Shown piece by piece: positions 1 through 9,392 of a stretch of DNA of 64,000 nucleotides. The notes below the pieces were generated by a model. It was not told the DNA's origin and ran no database searches. It saw only the letters and a list, made by a program, of their open reading frames with translations. Position numbers and translations under genes: made by a program. The DNA comes from Pseudomonas sp. N40(2020). GTDB lineage: Bacteria; Pseudomonadota; Gammaproteobacteria; Pseudomonadales; Pseudomonadaceae. Location of the stretch: positions 57,147 to 121,146 of the forward strand of contig NZ_JACSZV010000010.1 in NCBI RefSeq assembly GCF_014472415.1, read 5' to 3'. Position 1 is the stretch's first letter; the number at the start of each line of letters is the position of its first letter.

Positions 1-1
1 G

Positions 2-460
2 TCCTCTGACCTGTGGAGCTTTTCCCTTGCCACCTACGCCCGCCCGGGCGTGGAAGACGCCTGCCTGCAACTGCAAACGGCGGGGGCCAATGTGTGCCTG
101 CTGCTGTGCGGTTTATGGCTGGAACAACGCGGCGTGGCCTGCGATCAACAGCGCGTGCAACAGCTTCAGGCGTTGACCGAGCCTTGGGATATCGAGGTCG
201 TGCAGCCGTTGCGTGCACTGCGCATGCAATGGAAGGCGGGGGCTATGGAAGATGCGGTGTTGAAAGGCATGCGTGACCAAGTCAAGGCGCTGGAGCTTGA
301 GGCTGAGCGTGCGTTGTTGTCACGGCTGGAGGGGATTGCGCAGATGTGGGCGCGCAATGTATCGGGGTCGATGGCATGGCTGGAGGCGCTGGCAGGCCCA
401 AGAGCCAGCCCGAACCGCGATGCGCTGCAAGTGCTGCGCATCGCGGCGACCGGTACTTAG
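2..460 (+). CDS. TIGR02444 family protein, 5'-truncated by window edge
   Basis: The reading frame is open to the first base of the window and begins SSDLWSFSLATYARPGVE, the usual N-terminus of TIGR02444 proteins, so only the first one or two codons are missing. A GTG at 50 lies inside this conserved block and is not the start. The family is a short helical protein of unknown function found in Pseudomonas next to algP. The visible part is rich in Leu and Ala (LLLCGLWLEQRGV) with no transmembrane segment. Its stop overlaps the stop of the convergent algP gene by a few bases. No enzymatic motif is visible. Confidence 0.85.
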   Translation, partial: SSDLWSFSLATYARPGVEDACLQLQTAGANVCLLLCGLWLEQRGVACDQQRVQQLQALTEPWDIEVVQPLRALRMQWKAGAMEDAVLKGMRDQVKALELEAERALLSRLEGIAQMWARNVSGSMAWLEALAGPRASPNRDALQVLRIAATGT

Positions 461-1614
461 GAAGCGCTGGTCGGGTTGCTGGTGACGCTCGACGCAGCGG
501 CTGGCGTTGGCGCAGTCGTAGAGGTCGAGGTAGTGGCAGCTGGCGCAGGTGCTGCTGGCGAGGCCGAGGTTGCCGGTGCGGCAGGCTTGGCAGCTGTCGC
601 GGTGGCCGGTTTGGCAGCGGCTGGTTTGGCAGCTGGTTTTGCTGCGGGCTTGGCAGCCGGTTTTGCGGCAGCAGGTTTGGCAGCGGCGGCCGGTTTAGCG
701 ACTGGCTTGACTGCTGGTTTAGCAGCAGGCTTGGCGGCGGCTTTCACTGCAGGTTTTGCAGCAGGCTTGGCAGCTGGTTTTGCGGCGACTTTGGCAGCTG
801 GTTTTGCAGCCGCTTTAGCAGCAACTGGTTTGGCGGCGGACTTGGCGGCAGGTTTTGCAGCGGCAGTTTTAGCGGCTGGTTTCACTGCGGTTTTAGCGGC
901 CGGTTTTGCAGCTGCGGTTTTCGCTGGAGTCGCTTTGACTGCGGCTGTTTTTGCAGCGGGTTTTGCCGCAGCAGTTTTGGCGGCAGCAGGTTTTGCCGCA
1001 GTGGTTTTAGCCGCCGGTTTCGCAGCGCTCGCCGCAGCCGGTTTTTTTGCCGCAGGCTTGGCAGCGGGTTTTGCTGCAGCTTTCACGGGCGCTTTGGCCA
1101 CTGGTTTTGCGGCGGCTTTAGCGGCTGGTTTTGCAGCAGCGGTTTTCGCCGGCGCCTTGGCTGCAGCAGGTTTGGCTGCGGCTTTCTTGGCAGGTGCCGC
1201 CGCTGGTTTGGCCGAGCGGGACGACAATACTTTGCCCACTGCTTCCTGGACACGACCAACACCCTGGGCCAGTTTCAGGCTTTCCTGGGCATCGCGCTTG
1301 AGTTGCAGAATGTAGCTGCGAGTGTCGGACTGACGCTCTTTCAGCGCATCGAGCAGGTCTTCAAGTTCTTTCACCGCGCCTTTGGCTTTGGTCTGTGCCT
1401 TGGCTTTGCCGGCGGCAGCTGCGTCCTGCAATTTGGTGCGGGATTTGTGCAGTTTTTCTTGCGCCTTGCCGCGTTGCTTTTCCAGTTTGGCGAGCAGTTT
1501 TTCAGCATCAGCCAAGGCTTGGGAGCAAGCGTTTTCCAGATGCTCGAGCAAGCTGCCCGAGAGTTGTTGGAGTAAGTGCAACGGAGTGTTTACAGGCTTC
1601 TTGGTGGCCGACAT
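457..1614 (-). CDS. algP: AlgP, histone H1-like KPAA-repeat transcriptional regulator
   Basis: The N-terminal 130 or so residues are a charged helical/coiled-coil domain (EKLLAKLEKQRGKAQEKL). The remaining 250 residues are almost entirely Lys-Pro-Ala-Ala repeats, the histone H1-like tail that defines AlgP (AlgR3). In P. aeruginosa AlgP is a DNA-binding architectural protein linked to algD transcription, and this tail varies between strains by repeat recombination. The repeats make the opposite strand a long spurious Gly/Arg/Cys-rich ORF. The gene sits, as in P. aeruginosa, next to the FKBP gene and algQ. Repeat number is the part most exposed to assembly error. Confidence 0.93.
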   Translation of the reverse strand: MSATKKPVNTPLHLLQQLSGSLLEHLENACSQALADAEKLLAKLEKQRGKAQEKLHKSRTKLQDAAAAGKAKAQTKAKGAVKELEDLLDALKERQSDTRSYILQLKRDAQESLKLAQGVGRVQEAVGKVLSSRSAKPAAAPAKKAAAKPAAAKAPAKTAAAKPAAKAAAKPVAKAPVKAAAKPAAKPAAKKPAAASAAKPAAKTTAAKPAAAKTAAAKPAAKTAAVKATPAKTAAAKPAAKTAVKPAAKTAAAKPAAKSAAKPVAAKAAAKPAAKVAAKPAAKPAAKPAVKAAAKPAAKPAVKPVAKPAAAAKPAAAKPAAKPAAKPAAKPAAAKPATATAAKPAAPATSASPAAPAPAATTSTSTTAPTPAAASSVTSNPTSAS

Positions 1615-1806
1615 GGTTTACCTCCTGGCTGACGTGAGTGCGGCTCATACTAGACCTCTGCAGTTACCGCCGCTAGGTCATCTTGACAGTATCGAAACCG
1701 TTGCGTTGCAACGAAGTGAAAATGTTCTTCAACAAGTCAAAAGCAGTTCACCGTTACAGACGTTCGCGCTGGCATAATCCACCGCAATTCAGGACGGAGA
1801 GTGCCC

Positions 1807-2472
1807 ATGTCGCGCTACCTTTTTTTATCCCTCTGCGTGATTTTTTCAGCGGCCCACGCCGACGAAAAAACCACGGCGAACGACGCTCATGATCTGGCCT
1901 ATAGTCTCGGTGCCAGCCTGGGCGAACGCTTGCGTCAGGAAGTCCCGCAGTTGCAGATCCAGGCACTGGTAGAAGGTTTGCAGCAGGCCTATCAAGGCAA
2001 GCCGCTGGCGCTGAGTGAGGCGCGCATCGAACAGATTCTGGCCGACCATGAATCGCAAAATGCCGAGCACGCCGCGATGCCTTCGAGCGACGCCGCGATG
2101 GAAAACGAGCAGCGTTTCCTGACGGCTGAAAAAGCCAAACCGGGAGTGAAGCAACTGGCCGACGGCATCCTGCTCACCGAGCTGACGCCAGGCACCGGCG
2201 CCAAGGCAGGCCCTGATGGAAAAGTCCAGGTGTTGTACATCGGTCGTTTGCCGGACGGCACCGTGTTCGATCAGAACACTCAGCCGCAATGGTTCAACCT
2301 CGACAGCGTGATCGCCGGTTGGCGCACCGCGCTGCAAAATATGCCGGTGGGTGCGAAATGGCGACTGGTGATTCCATCGGATCAGGCTTATGGCGCCGAC
2401 GGTGCCGGCGACCTGATCGCACCGTTCACACCGTTGGTTTTTGAAGTCGAATTACGTGGCGCGACGAGTTGA
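1807..2472 (+). CDS. FKBP-type peptidyl-prolyl cis-trans isomerase, exported
   Basis: The protein starts with a signal peptide (MSRYLFLSLCVIFSAAHA, then DEKT), followed by an FkpA/Mip-type helical dimerisation segment and a C-terminal FKBP domain (residues about 110-220). The FKBP domain shows VQVLYIGRLPDGTVFD, then VIAGWRTALQNMPVG and YGADGAG. It should catalyse proline isomerisation on periplasmic or envelope proteins. It corresponds by position to PA5254. The ATG at 1807 is preferred over the GTG at 1801 because GGAGAG lies 6 bases upstream of it and the signal peptide begins there. It is convergent with algQ across a shared terminator. Confidence 0.88.
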   Translation: MSRYLFLSLCVIFSAAHADEKTTANDAHDLAYSLGASLGERLRQEVPQLQIQALVEGLQQAYQGKPLALSEARIEQILADHESQNAEHAAMPSSDAAMENEQRFLTAEKAKPGVKQLADGILLTELTPGTGAKAGPDGKVQVLYIGRLPDGTVFDQNTQPQWFNLDSVIAGWRTALQNMPVGAKWRLVIPSDQAYGADGAGDLIAPFTPLVFEVELRGATS

Positions 2473-2479
2473 TCAGGCA

Positions 2480-2514
2480 TAAAAAAACGGTGCGCCTGAG
2501 CGCACCGTTTTTTG
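2480..2514. terminator. bidirectional rho-independent terminator
   Basis: A perfect stem AACGGTGCGC / GCGCACCGTT is flanked by an A-run on one side and a T-run on the other. It lies between the convergent FKBP and algQ genes, so it can end transcripts from both directions. Confidence 0.9.
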
Positions 2515-2527
2515 TTGAAAGCGTCAG

Positions 2528-2986
2528 TCAGGCCTCAACCGAATCTTCTTCCTTGTGTGCCGTATGCAGCACTTCAATCAGGCAGTCTTCCAGTTCAAAA
2601 CGTTCGTGAAGCAGGCCACCGAGTTCCTTGAATTTCTCCGCAACGCATTTGCCTTCGTCGCAAAGGTCGTTGAACGCGAGGAGTTTTTCGGTGATGACAT
2701 CGATGCGCGGATAAATTGTCTCGGCCAATTCAAGGCCGCGCTTGTCGTTGAACGCCTTGGCTTCACCGGTCAGTTGTTCGTAGATTTCGAAGTGCCCGGC
2801 TGATACGTAGTCGACCAGCACACCGCAGAATTCCTGCAAGGGCTTGCGGTTCTCGCTCAACTTCTCAGGTTTCGCACCAAGAGCATCATAGGCCCGAACC
2901 AGTTCATGCCGCTCTTGCAACCAGCGGTCGATCAGCAGATGAACTCCACCCCAACGTTCCTGAGCATTCTGACAACTTTCGAGCAT
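2528..2986 (-). CDS. algQ: AlgQ, Rsd-type sigma-70 binding regulator
   Basis: This 152-residue all-helical protein of the Rsd/AlgQ family begins [20 protein letters not shown] and contains the family stretch [15 protein letters not shown]. The family binds region 4 of sigma-70 and shifts RNA polymerase toward alternative sigma factors. In P. aeruginosa AlgQ affects alginate, siderophore and nucleotide metabolism. The start at MLES is chosen over an upstream in-frame MTHKG because it gives the family length and has GAGAGA upstream. It lies between the FKBP gene and dsbH, the standard Pseudomonas arrangement. Confidence 0.93.
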   Translation of the reverse strand: MLESCQNAQERWGGVHLLIDRWLQERHELVRAYDALGAKPEKLSENRKPLQEFCGVLVDYVSAGHFEIYEQLTGEAKAFNDKRGLELAETIYPRIDVITEKLLAFNDLCDEGKCVAEKFKELGGLLHERFELEDCLIEVLHTAHKEEDSVEA

Positions 2987-3169
2987 GGCGATCTCTCTTC
3001 CCTTGTGGGTCATGCTGCTCTACACCCGCGTCCCGCCTCTGGTTTTGGCTTGGGGGACGGTCGGGCAGAGCGTCATCGAGCAACATAAATCCAATGACAC
3101 GTGCGGGCCAGATTATGCCCGCACGCCTATGGCTTCAAGGTACGCAGGAGATAAAGTTCATACAAGTGT

Positions 3170-3721
3170 TTAATCCCGGACCAGCGCTGAGTGCGACGCT
3201 TCGCCGCTGAGCGGTCGCTGCAGAGCGCCCCAGCCCAGGCGCAACAATTGATAAATGGCAAGAATCGACACCGCGACAAAGAACAACAGACTCCACTCCG
3301 GGACACTCAGATCGAACAGCGTCCAGGAAATTTCCGCGCAGTCTGCGCCACCGTTAGACATCCTTTGCAGCGCGCAGAGCCACGGAAAGCCGCTGAACAG
3401 CGTCTCGGGCGCCGGTGAGCAATTCAACAGTTGCAGCACCGGATCGCTTTGTATCAGCACCTGCCGCCAGGCCGCCGTGGTGCCGCCGAGGCTCGTCAGC
3501 AGCGCAAGCAGCCAGTAAAGCGAAAGGCCGACACGTTTGGGTCCGTGGATCGCCGCCAGACCGCAAAATGCCGACAGCAACGTCAGGAACAGCCGCTGCA
3601 CCAGGCAGAGACTGCACGGCGTAAGGCCGACCACGTATTCAAGATAATAGGAAGCTCCCAGAGCAAAGGCTCCCGCAGTGAAAGCCATGAAGAACAAGGA
3701 GCGTGAGCAGGCCAACGACAT
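3170..3721 (-). CDS. dsbH: DsbB-family disulfide bond formation protein
   Basis: This is a four-helix inner-membrane protein of 183 residues. The N-terminal pair of helices brackets the redox motif PCSLC (about residues 35-39), and a second Cys pair lies in the large periplasmic loop (NCSPAPETL and WLCALQRM). Those are the DsbB features needed to reoxidise DsbA with quinone. Its position between algQ and hemY matches the DsbB paralogue called dsbH in P. aeruginosa. Other Pseudomonas DsbB paralogues exist, so the symbol rests on synteny. Confidence 0.88.
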   Translation of the reverse strand: MSLACSRSLFFMAFTAGAFALGASYYLEYVVGLTPCSLCLVQRLFLTLLSAFCGLAAIHGPKRVGLSLYWLLALLTSLGGTTAAWRQVLIQSDPVLQLLNCSPAPETLFSGFPWLCALQRMSNGGADCAEISWTLFDLSVPEWSLLFFVAVSILAIYQLLRLGWGALQRPLSGEASHSALVRD

Positions 3722-3913
3722 GGCTTTTCCGTAACAGTAGAGACAGGCGGTTACGGTAGAGGAAAGCGTGTCAGCCTTTCAAGGCGACACCCTGCCGACA
3801 GTTCACCAGAGGTGTAGGGAAAACCCGACAGGTTCGAGAGGAATTGGTGTAGTCCGCTGTAGGACTTTGCCCTTAGCACTCACTGAAGTTGAATTTAGGG
3901 TCACCAAAAGTGA

Positions 3914-3935
3914 GCGAGGGAGCAACCTCCCTCGC
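3914..3935 (-). terminator. hairpin after hemY, possible terminator
   Basis: A perfect 9-bp stem GCGAGGGAG / CTCCCTCGC with a 4-base loop lies just beyond the hemY stop. It has no clear U-tract, so it may stabilise the 3' end rather than terminate transcription. Confidence 0.5.
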
Positions 3936-3939
3936 GACT

Positions 3940-5178
3940 TCAAACGTGAGCCGGAACCGGCAGCGGCGCGGCCAAAAGGCGCTCATCGAGCAGACCCAGA
4001 CCTTCCTGAAACAACTGATTGCTGCGCTCGGTATCGCCCAGTTGTGCGAGCAAGCGCGCCAGTTCCGCACAAGCTTCCGGATTGCGCTGCACGCGCAGGC
4101 TGTTTTCAAGATAGTCCCGCGCCTTGCCCCACAGGCTGGCTTGCAGACACAGACGCCCCAACGTCAGGAGCAGGCTCGGATCGTGCGGATGATCCTTGAG
4201 CCAGCCTTCGGCGATTTGCAGCTGGCGTGCCGGATCAATGCCGCGCACTAAACCATAAAGACGCGCCAGATGGCTGTCGTACTTGCGTTTGAGAGCGGTA
4301 CGCAGCACTTCTTCCGCCTCGACCTGAGCACCCAGCTGGCGCAGTTGCTCGGCATAGGCCAACACCAGCGGCGGCTCCTGACGTTGCGCCGAGGTGAGCT
4401 GTTGCCATGCCCGGTTGAGCGACTGCAAGCCGACTGTGCCGTCCTCTTCGCGCTGTGCAGCCAGTGAAAGGTTTTCACCCCAGGCACGACGCTCAAGCTC
4501 AGCCAGTTCGGCAGGTGGCAGGACTTTGTCCTTGCGCAGTTCGGGCAACAAACGAATCACCGCAGACCATTCGCCGCGCTGCTGATACAGACGCTGCAAC
4601 TGGCGCAGCGTCTGCACATTATGTGGATGACGCTCGTGCATCGCCTGCAAAGTCACTAGCGCACCGTCGGTGTCGCCACGATCGGTCTGCAATTGTGCGT
4701 GGCTCAAGGCAATCGCCAGCTCTGCCTGCGGCTGACGCTCCAGCGCTCGCTCGAGCAGATGATCGGATTCCTCGTAATTGCCTTGTTCGTTCGCCGCGCG
4801 GGCAGCGCCGAGGTAATACAGCAGCGGTTGGCGTTCGGCCTCAGCGGCTCGATATAGATGACGCTGGGCGCTGGCCCAACGACCTTCAGCCAAGTCCAAC
4901 TGACCATGCTCGATGGCCACCTGCACCCGGCGACTGCGGTTGCGCCGCGACCATGGATTGACCACGCCGCTGGAGGCCATGACCAGCTCGACCAAAGCCT
5001 TGATGCCCCAGATCAGCAGCCACAGCATCGCGATCAGCGCCAGAGTCGCCCACAGGCTCGACTCGTAACGGAAGGACTTGTAAGCAACCAGCACGTAACC
5101 GGAATGCTCGGCAATCGCCAGGCCCAATGCCGCCGTCGCGGCTATCACCAGAAACACGATCACATAGAGGCGTTTCAT
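3940..5178 (-). CDS. hemY: HemY, TPR inner-membrane protein of the haem operon
   Basis: The first 65 residues form two membrane helices (LYVIVFLVIAATAALGLAIA and a second with LIAMLWLLIWGIKALVEL). The remainder is a soluble TPR-type helical region (RHLYRAAEAERQPLLYYLGAARAANEQ split across repeats). This is the gamma-proteobacterial HemY of the hemCDXY operon, distinct from the Bacillus protoporphyrinogen oxidase of the same name; its exact role in haem synthesis is not settled. The start overlaps the hemX stop by 4 bases, indicating coupled translation. Confidence 0.9.
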   Translation of the reverse strand: MKRLYVIVFLVIAATAALGLAIAEHSGYVLVAYKSFRYESSLWATLALIAMLWLLIWGIKALVELVMASSGVVNPWSRRNRSRRVQVAIEHGQLDLAEGRWASAQRHLYRAAEAERQPLLYYLGAARAANEQGNYEESDHLLERALERQPQAELAIALSHAQLQTDRGDTDGALVTLQAMHERHPHNVQTLRQLQRLYQQRGEWSAVIRLLPELRKDKVLPPAELAELERRAWGENLSLAAQREEDGTVGLQSLNRAWQQLTSAQRQEPPLVLAYAEQLRQLGAQVEAEEVLRTALKRKYDSHLARLYGLVRGIDPARQLQIAEGWLKDHPHDPSLLLTLGRLCLQASLWGKARDYLENSLRVQRNPEACAELARLLAQLGDTERSNQLFQEGLGLLDERLLAAPLPVPAHV

Positions 5179-6317
5179 GGCGTGGCCTCCTGCGCGGTGT
5201 TGGCGGCAGGTTTGGCGAAAGGTTTCACCGACTCTTCGGCATTGACATTACGCCGTTCCAGATAGGCCTGAACCGCACTCAACGTGCCGGTCAAATCCGG
5301 GGTGTTGACGGTGACCGGTTCCTTGCTCAGCTCGCCGACTTGTTCCAGCATCACTTTGCTTTGCGGATTGTCCGGATTGAAATTGCCTTTCAGGACGTCG
5401 CGCGCCTCGGCCATTGCCTGGGTGTACACCGCCGCCTGGCCATTGAGGGCCGCCCACTGCGCCTGCTCCAGCGCCAGACTCAAGGCCAGACGCACTTGGC
5501 TCAGACTCTGTCCGGCCAACAGCGGCTTCACATTCTTGTCCGCGTTGAAATCGATACGAATGTAACGCGAGACCTGATCCCACCACTGCGCCCAACGACT
5601 GGCGCCGTCACCATCGGCAGTCAGGCCGAGCAGCGACTCGCCGCGATCCTTGTATTCCGGCGCCAGTTCGGTGAGGTCAATAACCTGATCACGCAAGGCG
5701 CCCAGGCGCAGGAACAACCCGGTGCGATCAGGCTGCGCGGTGCTGCGCAGCGCGACCAGGGTTTTCGCCACTTGTTCACGTGCAGCGAACGAGCCGGGGT
5801 CGTTCTGTTCGCGAAGGATTTCGTCAGCGCCTTGCACCAGGGCCTGGGCGCTGCTGATGTCCTGCAAGGCCGAAAGGCGCAGACTGGCCAAACGCAGCAG
5901 ATGTTCGGCCTCAGCCAGTCGCCAGTCCTTGCGGCTGGCGCCGAGGACGGTTTCCAGACGTTGATTGAGGCGCTGCTGATCGCCCTGAAGCTGCGTCACC
6001 AGACGCTGGCGATCGGCGAGCTCGTCGGCCCCCGGCAACTGCGCGAGGCGCTCGGTCAGGCGCTGTTCGTTGAGCTTCAGGCTCTGCGCCTGATCGTTCA
6101 ACGCCTGCACCTGACCCGACTGTTGTGCGGTGTTGGTCTGCAGGTGACGCACCTGCCAGGCACCCCAGCCACCGATCGCCACGCCGGCAGCGCCGAGCAA
6201 CAGGGCGACAATGGCCAGTCCATTGCCTCGGCGCGGCTCTTTGGCCGGCGGTGGAGTTTCAACCTGAGCATCAATCACAGGTTGGACGTCATCTTTAGGC
6301 AAGGCTGTTTCGCTCAC
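5175..6317 (-). CDS. hemX: HemX-family membrane protein of the haem operon
   Basis: An acidic, proline-rich cytoplasmic N-terminus (residues 1-35) is followed by one membrane helix (GLAIVALLLGAAGVAIGGW) and a long coiled-coil rich periplasmic domain (QALNDQAQSLKLNEQRLTER). This is the HemX architecture. The family is often labelled uroporphyrinogen-III C-methyltransferase, but no methyltransferase motif is visible, so that name should not be carried over. It is the third gene of hemCDXY and overlaps hemY by 4 bases. Confidence 0.88.
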   Translation of the reverse strand: MSETALPKDDVQPVIDAQVETPPPAKEPRRGNGLAIVALLLGAAGVAIGGWGAWQVRHLQTNTAQQSGQVQALNDQAQSLKLNEQRLTERLAQLPGADELADRQRLVTQLQGDQQRLNQRLETVLGASRKDWRLAEAEHLLRLASLRLSALQDISSAQALVQGADEILREQNDPGSFAAREQVAKTLVALRSTAQPDRTGLFLRLGALRDQVIDLTELAPEYKDRGESLLGLTADGDGASRWAQWWDQVSRYIRIDFNADKNVKPLLAGQSLSQVRLALSLALEQAQWAALNGQAAVYTQAMAEARDVLKGNFNPDNPQSKVMLEQVGELSKEPVTVNTPDLTGTLSAVQAYLERRNVNAEESVKPFAKPAANTAQEATP

Positions 6318-6333
6318 GTATCCATCCTTTGCA

Positions 6334-7101
6334 TTAGAAAACGGGCACGGGTTGCTCCCGTAACGCCGTCAGCAAAGCCGCGGCACTCGCGCCGCGGCAA
6401 TCCACAACTGTTTGGGCCCCGGCGGCACGTGCCTGCTCGGCGACCCTCGGGCTTGGTACAAACAACGGCAACTGCGCAATCACAGGCCAGGCATCGCCGG
6501 CCATCTGACGCAGGTGCTCGAAACCCTGTCCACTGCTGACCACCAGCCCGTTCAAGCGTTCCGCTTCGATCCGCCGCGGCAATGTTTGCGGCGCATAAGC
6601 TGGCAGGTCGCGTCGATACAATTCCAGATACTCGACACTAGCACCAAGCTCACGCAGGCGCTCGGCGAGCAGCTCGCGACCGCCCTCCCCGCGCAGGATC
6701 AACACTTGCGCACCGGGCCGGGCCACCGCCTCACGCAGACGCGACAACTGCAGCAACGCCTCGCTGTCATCACCCTCGACCGGGAAGCTCACGTCGAGAC
6801 CATGATCCTTGAGAATCTGCGCCGTCGCTGCACCGACGCTGAACCAAGGGTTCGCCAGTGACTGCAAGCCATGAGCCTTGAGCAGATCCACCGCAATGCG
6901 TGCCGCCGGTTTGCTCACCACGATCACGGCGCTGCAACCGGGCAGCCGTGTAATCGCCTGACGTATTTTGTCAGAGACCGGCAACGGTGCAATTTCCAAA
7001 AGCGGCAGGCAACTGCTGAAAATCCCCTGCCCGGCCAACGTTTCGGCGAGCGCCGCACAGTCGTCCGCAGGGCGCGTCAGCAGCAGGCGCCAACCGGTCA
7101 C
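6334..7101 (-). CDS. hemD: Uroporphyrinogen-III synthase
   Basis: This 255-residue protein shows the two-lobed HemD pattern: [21 protein letters not shown] at the start, [13 protein letters not shown] and [16 protein letters not shown] in the middle, and [18 protein letters not shown] near residue 190. It cyclises hydroxymethylbilane to uroporphyrinogen III, the step after hemC. Its start overlaps the hemC stop by 4 bases, so the two consecutive enzymes are probably translationally coupled. Confidence 0.93.
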   Translation of the reverse strand: MTGWRLLLTRPADDCAALAETLAGQGIFSSCLPLLEIAPLPVSDKIRQAITRLPGCSAVIVVSKPAARIAVDLLKAHGLQSLANPWFSVGAATAQILKDHGLDVSFPVEGDDSEALLQLSRLREAVARPGAQVLILRGEGGRELLAERLRELGASVEYLELYRRDLPAYAPQTLPRRIEAERLNGLVVSSGQGFEHLRQMAGDAWPVIAQLPLFVPSPRVAEQARAAGAQTVVDCRGASAAALLTALREQPVPVF

Positions 7102-8039
7102 TCGTGGCCTGCCTCGCCGTAAACTGCCTTGAGAATTTCTTCAGCGCCCTGGCTGAGCAAATCTTCGGCAACCTTCACACCCAGCGCTTCGGCATCGGCG
7201 CGCGGAGCTCGGGCTTCGGCGCTGATCAGTCGGCCGCCACTCGGCTCGCCCACCAGACCACGCAGCCACAATTGCTCGCCTTCGAGTACGGCGTAGCAAG
7301 CGATTGGCACTTGGCAGCCGCCATTCAAATGCTTGTTGAGGGCGCGTTCAGCCGTGACGCGCGAGGACGTGTCCGCATGATGCAGAGGAGCCAGCAAGGC
7401 GTGGATTTCACTGTCGACGCTGCGGCATTCGATACCGACTGCGCCCTGGCCACCGGCCGGCAGGCTGTCATCGACGCTGATGGCCGAGGTGATACGGTCT
7501 TCGAAACCGAGACGGATCAGACCGGCTGCGGCGAGGATGATCGCGTCGTACTCGCCGGCATCGAGCTTGGCCAGACGGGTGTTGACGTTGCCACGCAGGA
7601 AGCGGATTTCCAGATCCGGGCGGCGAGTCAGCAACTGCGCCTGACGACGCAGGCTGGAGGTGCCGACGATGCTGCCGGCCGGCAATGCCTCAAGGCTAGG
7701 GTAGGTATTGGAAACGAAGGCATCACGCGGATCTTCGCGCTCGCAGATGCAAAACAGGCCAAGGCCTTCGGGGAAGTCCATCGGCACGTCTTTCATCGAG
7801 TGGACGGCGATGTCGGCTTCGTTTTCCAGCAGTGCGGTTTCCAGTTCCTTGACGAACAGGCCCTTGCCGCCAATTTTCGATAGCGGCGAATCGAGCAACT
7901 TGTCGCCGCGACTGACCATGGGCACCAGCGTCACCAGCAGACCCGGATGGGCCGCTTCCAGACGGGCTTTGACGTATTCGGCCTGCCAGAGGGCCAGCGC
8001 ACTTTTACGGGTGGCGATGCGGATTTCGCGAGAGGACAT
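7098..8039 (-). CDS. hemC: Porphobilinogen deaminase (hydroxymethylbilane synthase)
   Basis: The protein has 313 residues, the standard HemC length. Motifs include [18 protein letters not shown] at the N-terminus, [13 protein letters not shown], the phosphate-binding [12 protein letters not shown], and [13 protein letters not shown] with the dipyrromethane-cofactor cysteine at about residue 242. It condenses four porphobilinogens into hydroxymethylbilane. It is the first gene of the hemCDXY operon and lies 136 bases downstream of algR on the same strand, so read-through from algR is possible. Confidence 0.96.
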   Translation of the reverse strand: MSSREIRIATRKSALALWQAEYVKARLEAAHPGLLVTLVPMVSRGDKLLDSPLSKIGGKGLFVKELETALLENEADIAVHSMKDVPMDFPEGLGLFCICEREDPRDAFVSNTYPSLEALPAGSIVGTSSLRRQAQLLTRRPDLEIRFLRGNVNTRLAKLDAGEYDAIILAAAGLIRLGFEDRITSAISVDDSLPAGGQGAVGIECRSVDSEIHALLAPLHHADTSSRVTAERALNKHLNGGCQVPIACYAVLEGEQLWLRGLVGEPSGGRLISAEARAPRADAEALGVKVAEDLLSQGAEEILKAVYGEAGHE

Positions 8040-8175
8040 GGATCAATCCGTACTGAATAGATACGGCGGATAATAACAGCTCAGCCAAATCCACTTTGAC
8101 TTGAATCAGAAACGGCGTGGCCTCCCTGGCCTGCAATGCCTGGTAACGAGATGAAAGCAACCCGGAATGACCGGG

Positions 8176-8922
8176 TTAAAGGCCCTGCATCATTTTGCGC
8201 ACACCCGCCACATGCCGACGGCTGACAATCAACGCGTCACCATTGAGGCCTTTGAGGAACAGCTGGAAATGTCCCAGCGGCGTGCGTTGCAGACGTTCGA
8301 TGCGGTCGCGGGCGACCAGCGCGTTGCGGTGGATGCGCACGAAGCGTTCACCGAATTCGTCTTCCAGAGCCTTGAGCGGTTCGTCCAGCAGCACTTCGCC
8401 GGTTTCATGGCGCAAGGTCACGTATTTGTGGTCGGCAATGAAGTAGACCACCTGATCCAGCGGGATCAGTTCAATGCCTTTGCGGGTACGGGCGCTGATG
8501 TGACTGCGCGGGCCATTGCCGCTTTCGGCGGCGGGGCGGGTCAGGGCCGAGAGTTGCGTCCGGTTGGGACGCTCAGCCCTTTTCAGGGCGTCATGCAGGT
8601 GTTCGGTTCGCACGGGTTTCACCACATAGCCCACGGCGCTGGCCTGCAGGGCTTCCACGGCAAATTCATCGGGACTGGTGCAAAACACCACGGCCGGTGG
8701 TGTTTCGCGCTCGCACAGACGGGCAGCAACCTGCAGGCCATCCAGGCCCGGCATGCGGATATCGATAAGCACGATATCCGGTTTGTGGCTGTCGATCAGC
8801 ACCAACGCCTCTTCGCCATTCGTGGCGCTGGGCTCCAGGACTGTGTAACCCTCGAGCTCGCTCACCATTCGGCTGAGGCGCTCGCGAGCCAGTGGTTCGT
8901 CATCAACGATCAGGACATTCAT
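8176..8922 (-). CDS. algR: AlgR, LytTR-family response regulator
   Basis: A receiver domain (residues 1-120, VLIVDDEP, phospho-acceptor Asp54 in VLIDIRMPGLDGLQ, conserved Lys in VVKPVRTEH) is joined to a LytTR DNA-binding domain (KGIELIPLDQVVYFIADHKY and FVRIHRNALVARDRIE). AlgR controls alginate, twitching and virulence genes in P. aeruginosa, where its phosphorylation depends on the neighbouring kinase AlgZ (FimS). The start at 8922 is fixed by MNVLIVDDEP; an ORF extension to 8955 is spurious. The kinase gene that should precede it is almost entirely missing here. Confidence 0.95.
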   Translation of the reverse strand: MNVLIVDDEPLARERLSRMVSELEGYTVLEPSATNGEEALVLIDSHKPDIVLIDIRMPGLDGLQVAARLCERETPPAVVFCTSPDEFAVEALQASAVGYVVKPVRTEHLHDALKRAERPNRTQLSALTRPAAESGNGPRSHISARTRKGIELIPLDQVVYFIADHKYVTLRHETGEVLLDEPLKALEDEFGERFVRIHRNALVARDRIERLQRTPLGHFQLFLKGLNGDALIVSRRHVAGVRKMMQGL

Positions 8923-9058
8923 ATTGCGCTGGATTCCTGCGTGAGTCTCGCACAAGGATAGCGTAGACAGGTGAAGTGACGTCCGTCACCGCGATCCACG
9001 CTAAGACTAGCCCGAGCGCCAAAAAGTGCCGTACGTCGGCCAGCAATATTTGCCAGTG
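8919..9058 (-). pseudogene. algZ: algZ (fimS) 3' remnant
   Basis: About 45 codons in frame read LANIAGRRTALFGARAS, LSVDRGDGRHFTCLRYP and CARLTQESSAI, then TGA. This matches the end of an AlgZ/LytS-type histidine kinase (the ANI...RL...FG turn and the terminal strand of the ATPase domain). The TGA overlaps the algR ATG as ATGA, the usual coupling of the pair. Upstream, the frame loses similarity at once and no H-box, N-box or membrane helices occur before argH. About 900-1000 bases of the kinase have therefore been deleted. The rest of the algR-argH gap (9059-9392) holds no other gene I can support. Confidence 0.72.
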
Positions 9059-9392
9059 TCCGGGTCGTACTGCTCGAAGCCCGCTGTTTCCTGCGCTTTG
9101 CGCGGTGTTTGTCCAAGGACAATCCACCCACCCCCTCTTCTTATAGTCGGCAGCCAGACCTTTGCGCGATCTGACTTGCACCGACCCTTATGTCCAACTG
9201 TAGACGCTCGTCGGAACGTTATTGCTCAATCGAAAAATATCGTTGCGCAAATTCCCGGGAGAACGCGCCGACTATGGATGACACGATGAGAAAAAAACGT
9301 ATCGACCGGTGTCAGCGACAGGATTGGCAACCCTGTTATTATCCGCGCCAGCGTTTCACGCCTTTTTTCTTCAAGCCGATACGAGCGAATTC

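Noticed and set aside
500..1200. Regular short repeats that could suggest a CRISPR array
   Set aside because: The repeats are contiguous coding repeats (KPAA) without unique spacers.
346..1575. 409-codon plus-strand frame rich in Gly, Arg, Cys and Phe
   Set aside because: It is the antisense of the AlgP KPAA repeats; the composition follows directly from the repeat and there is no start region or homology.
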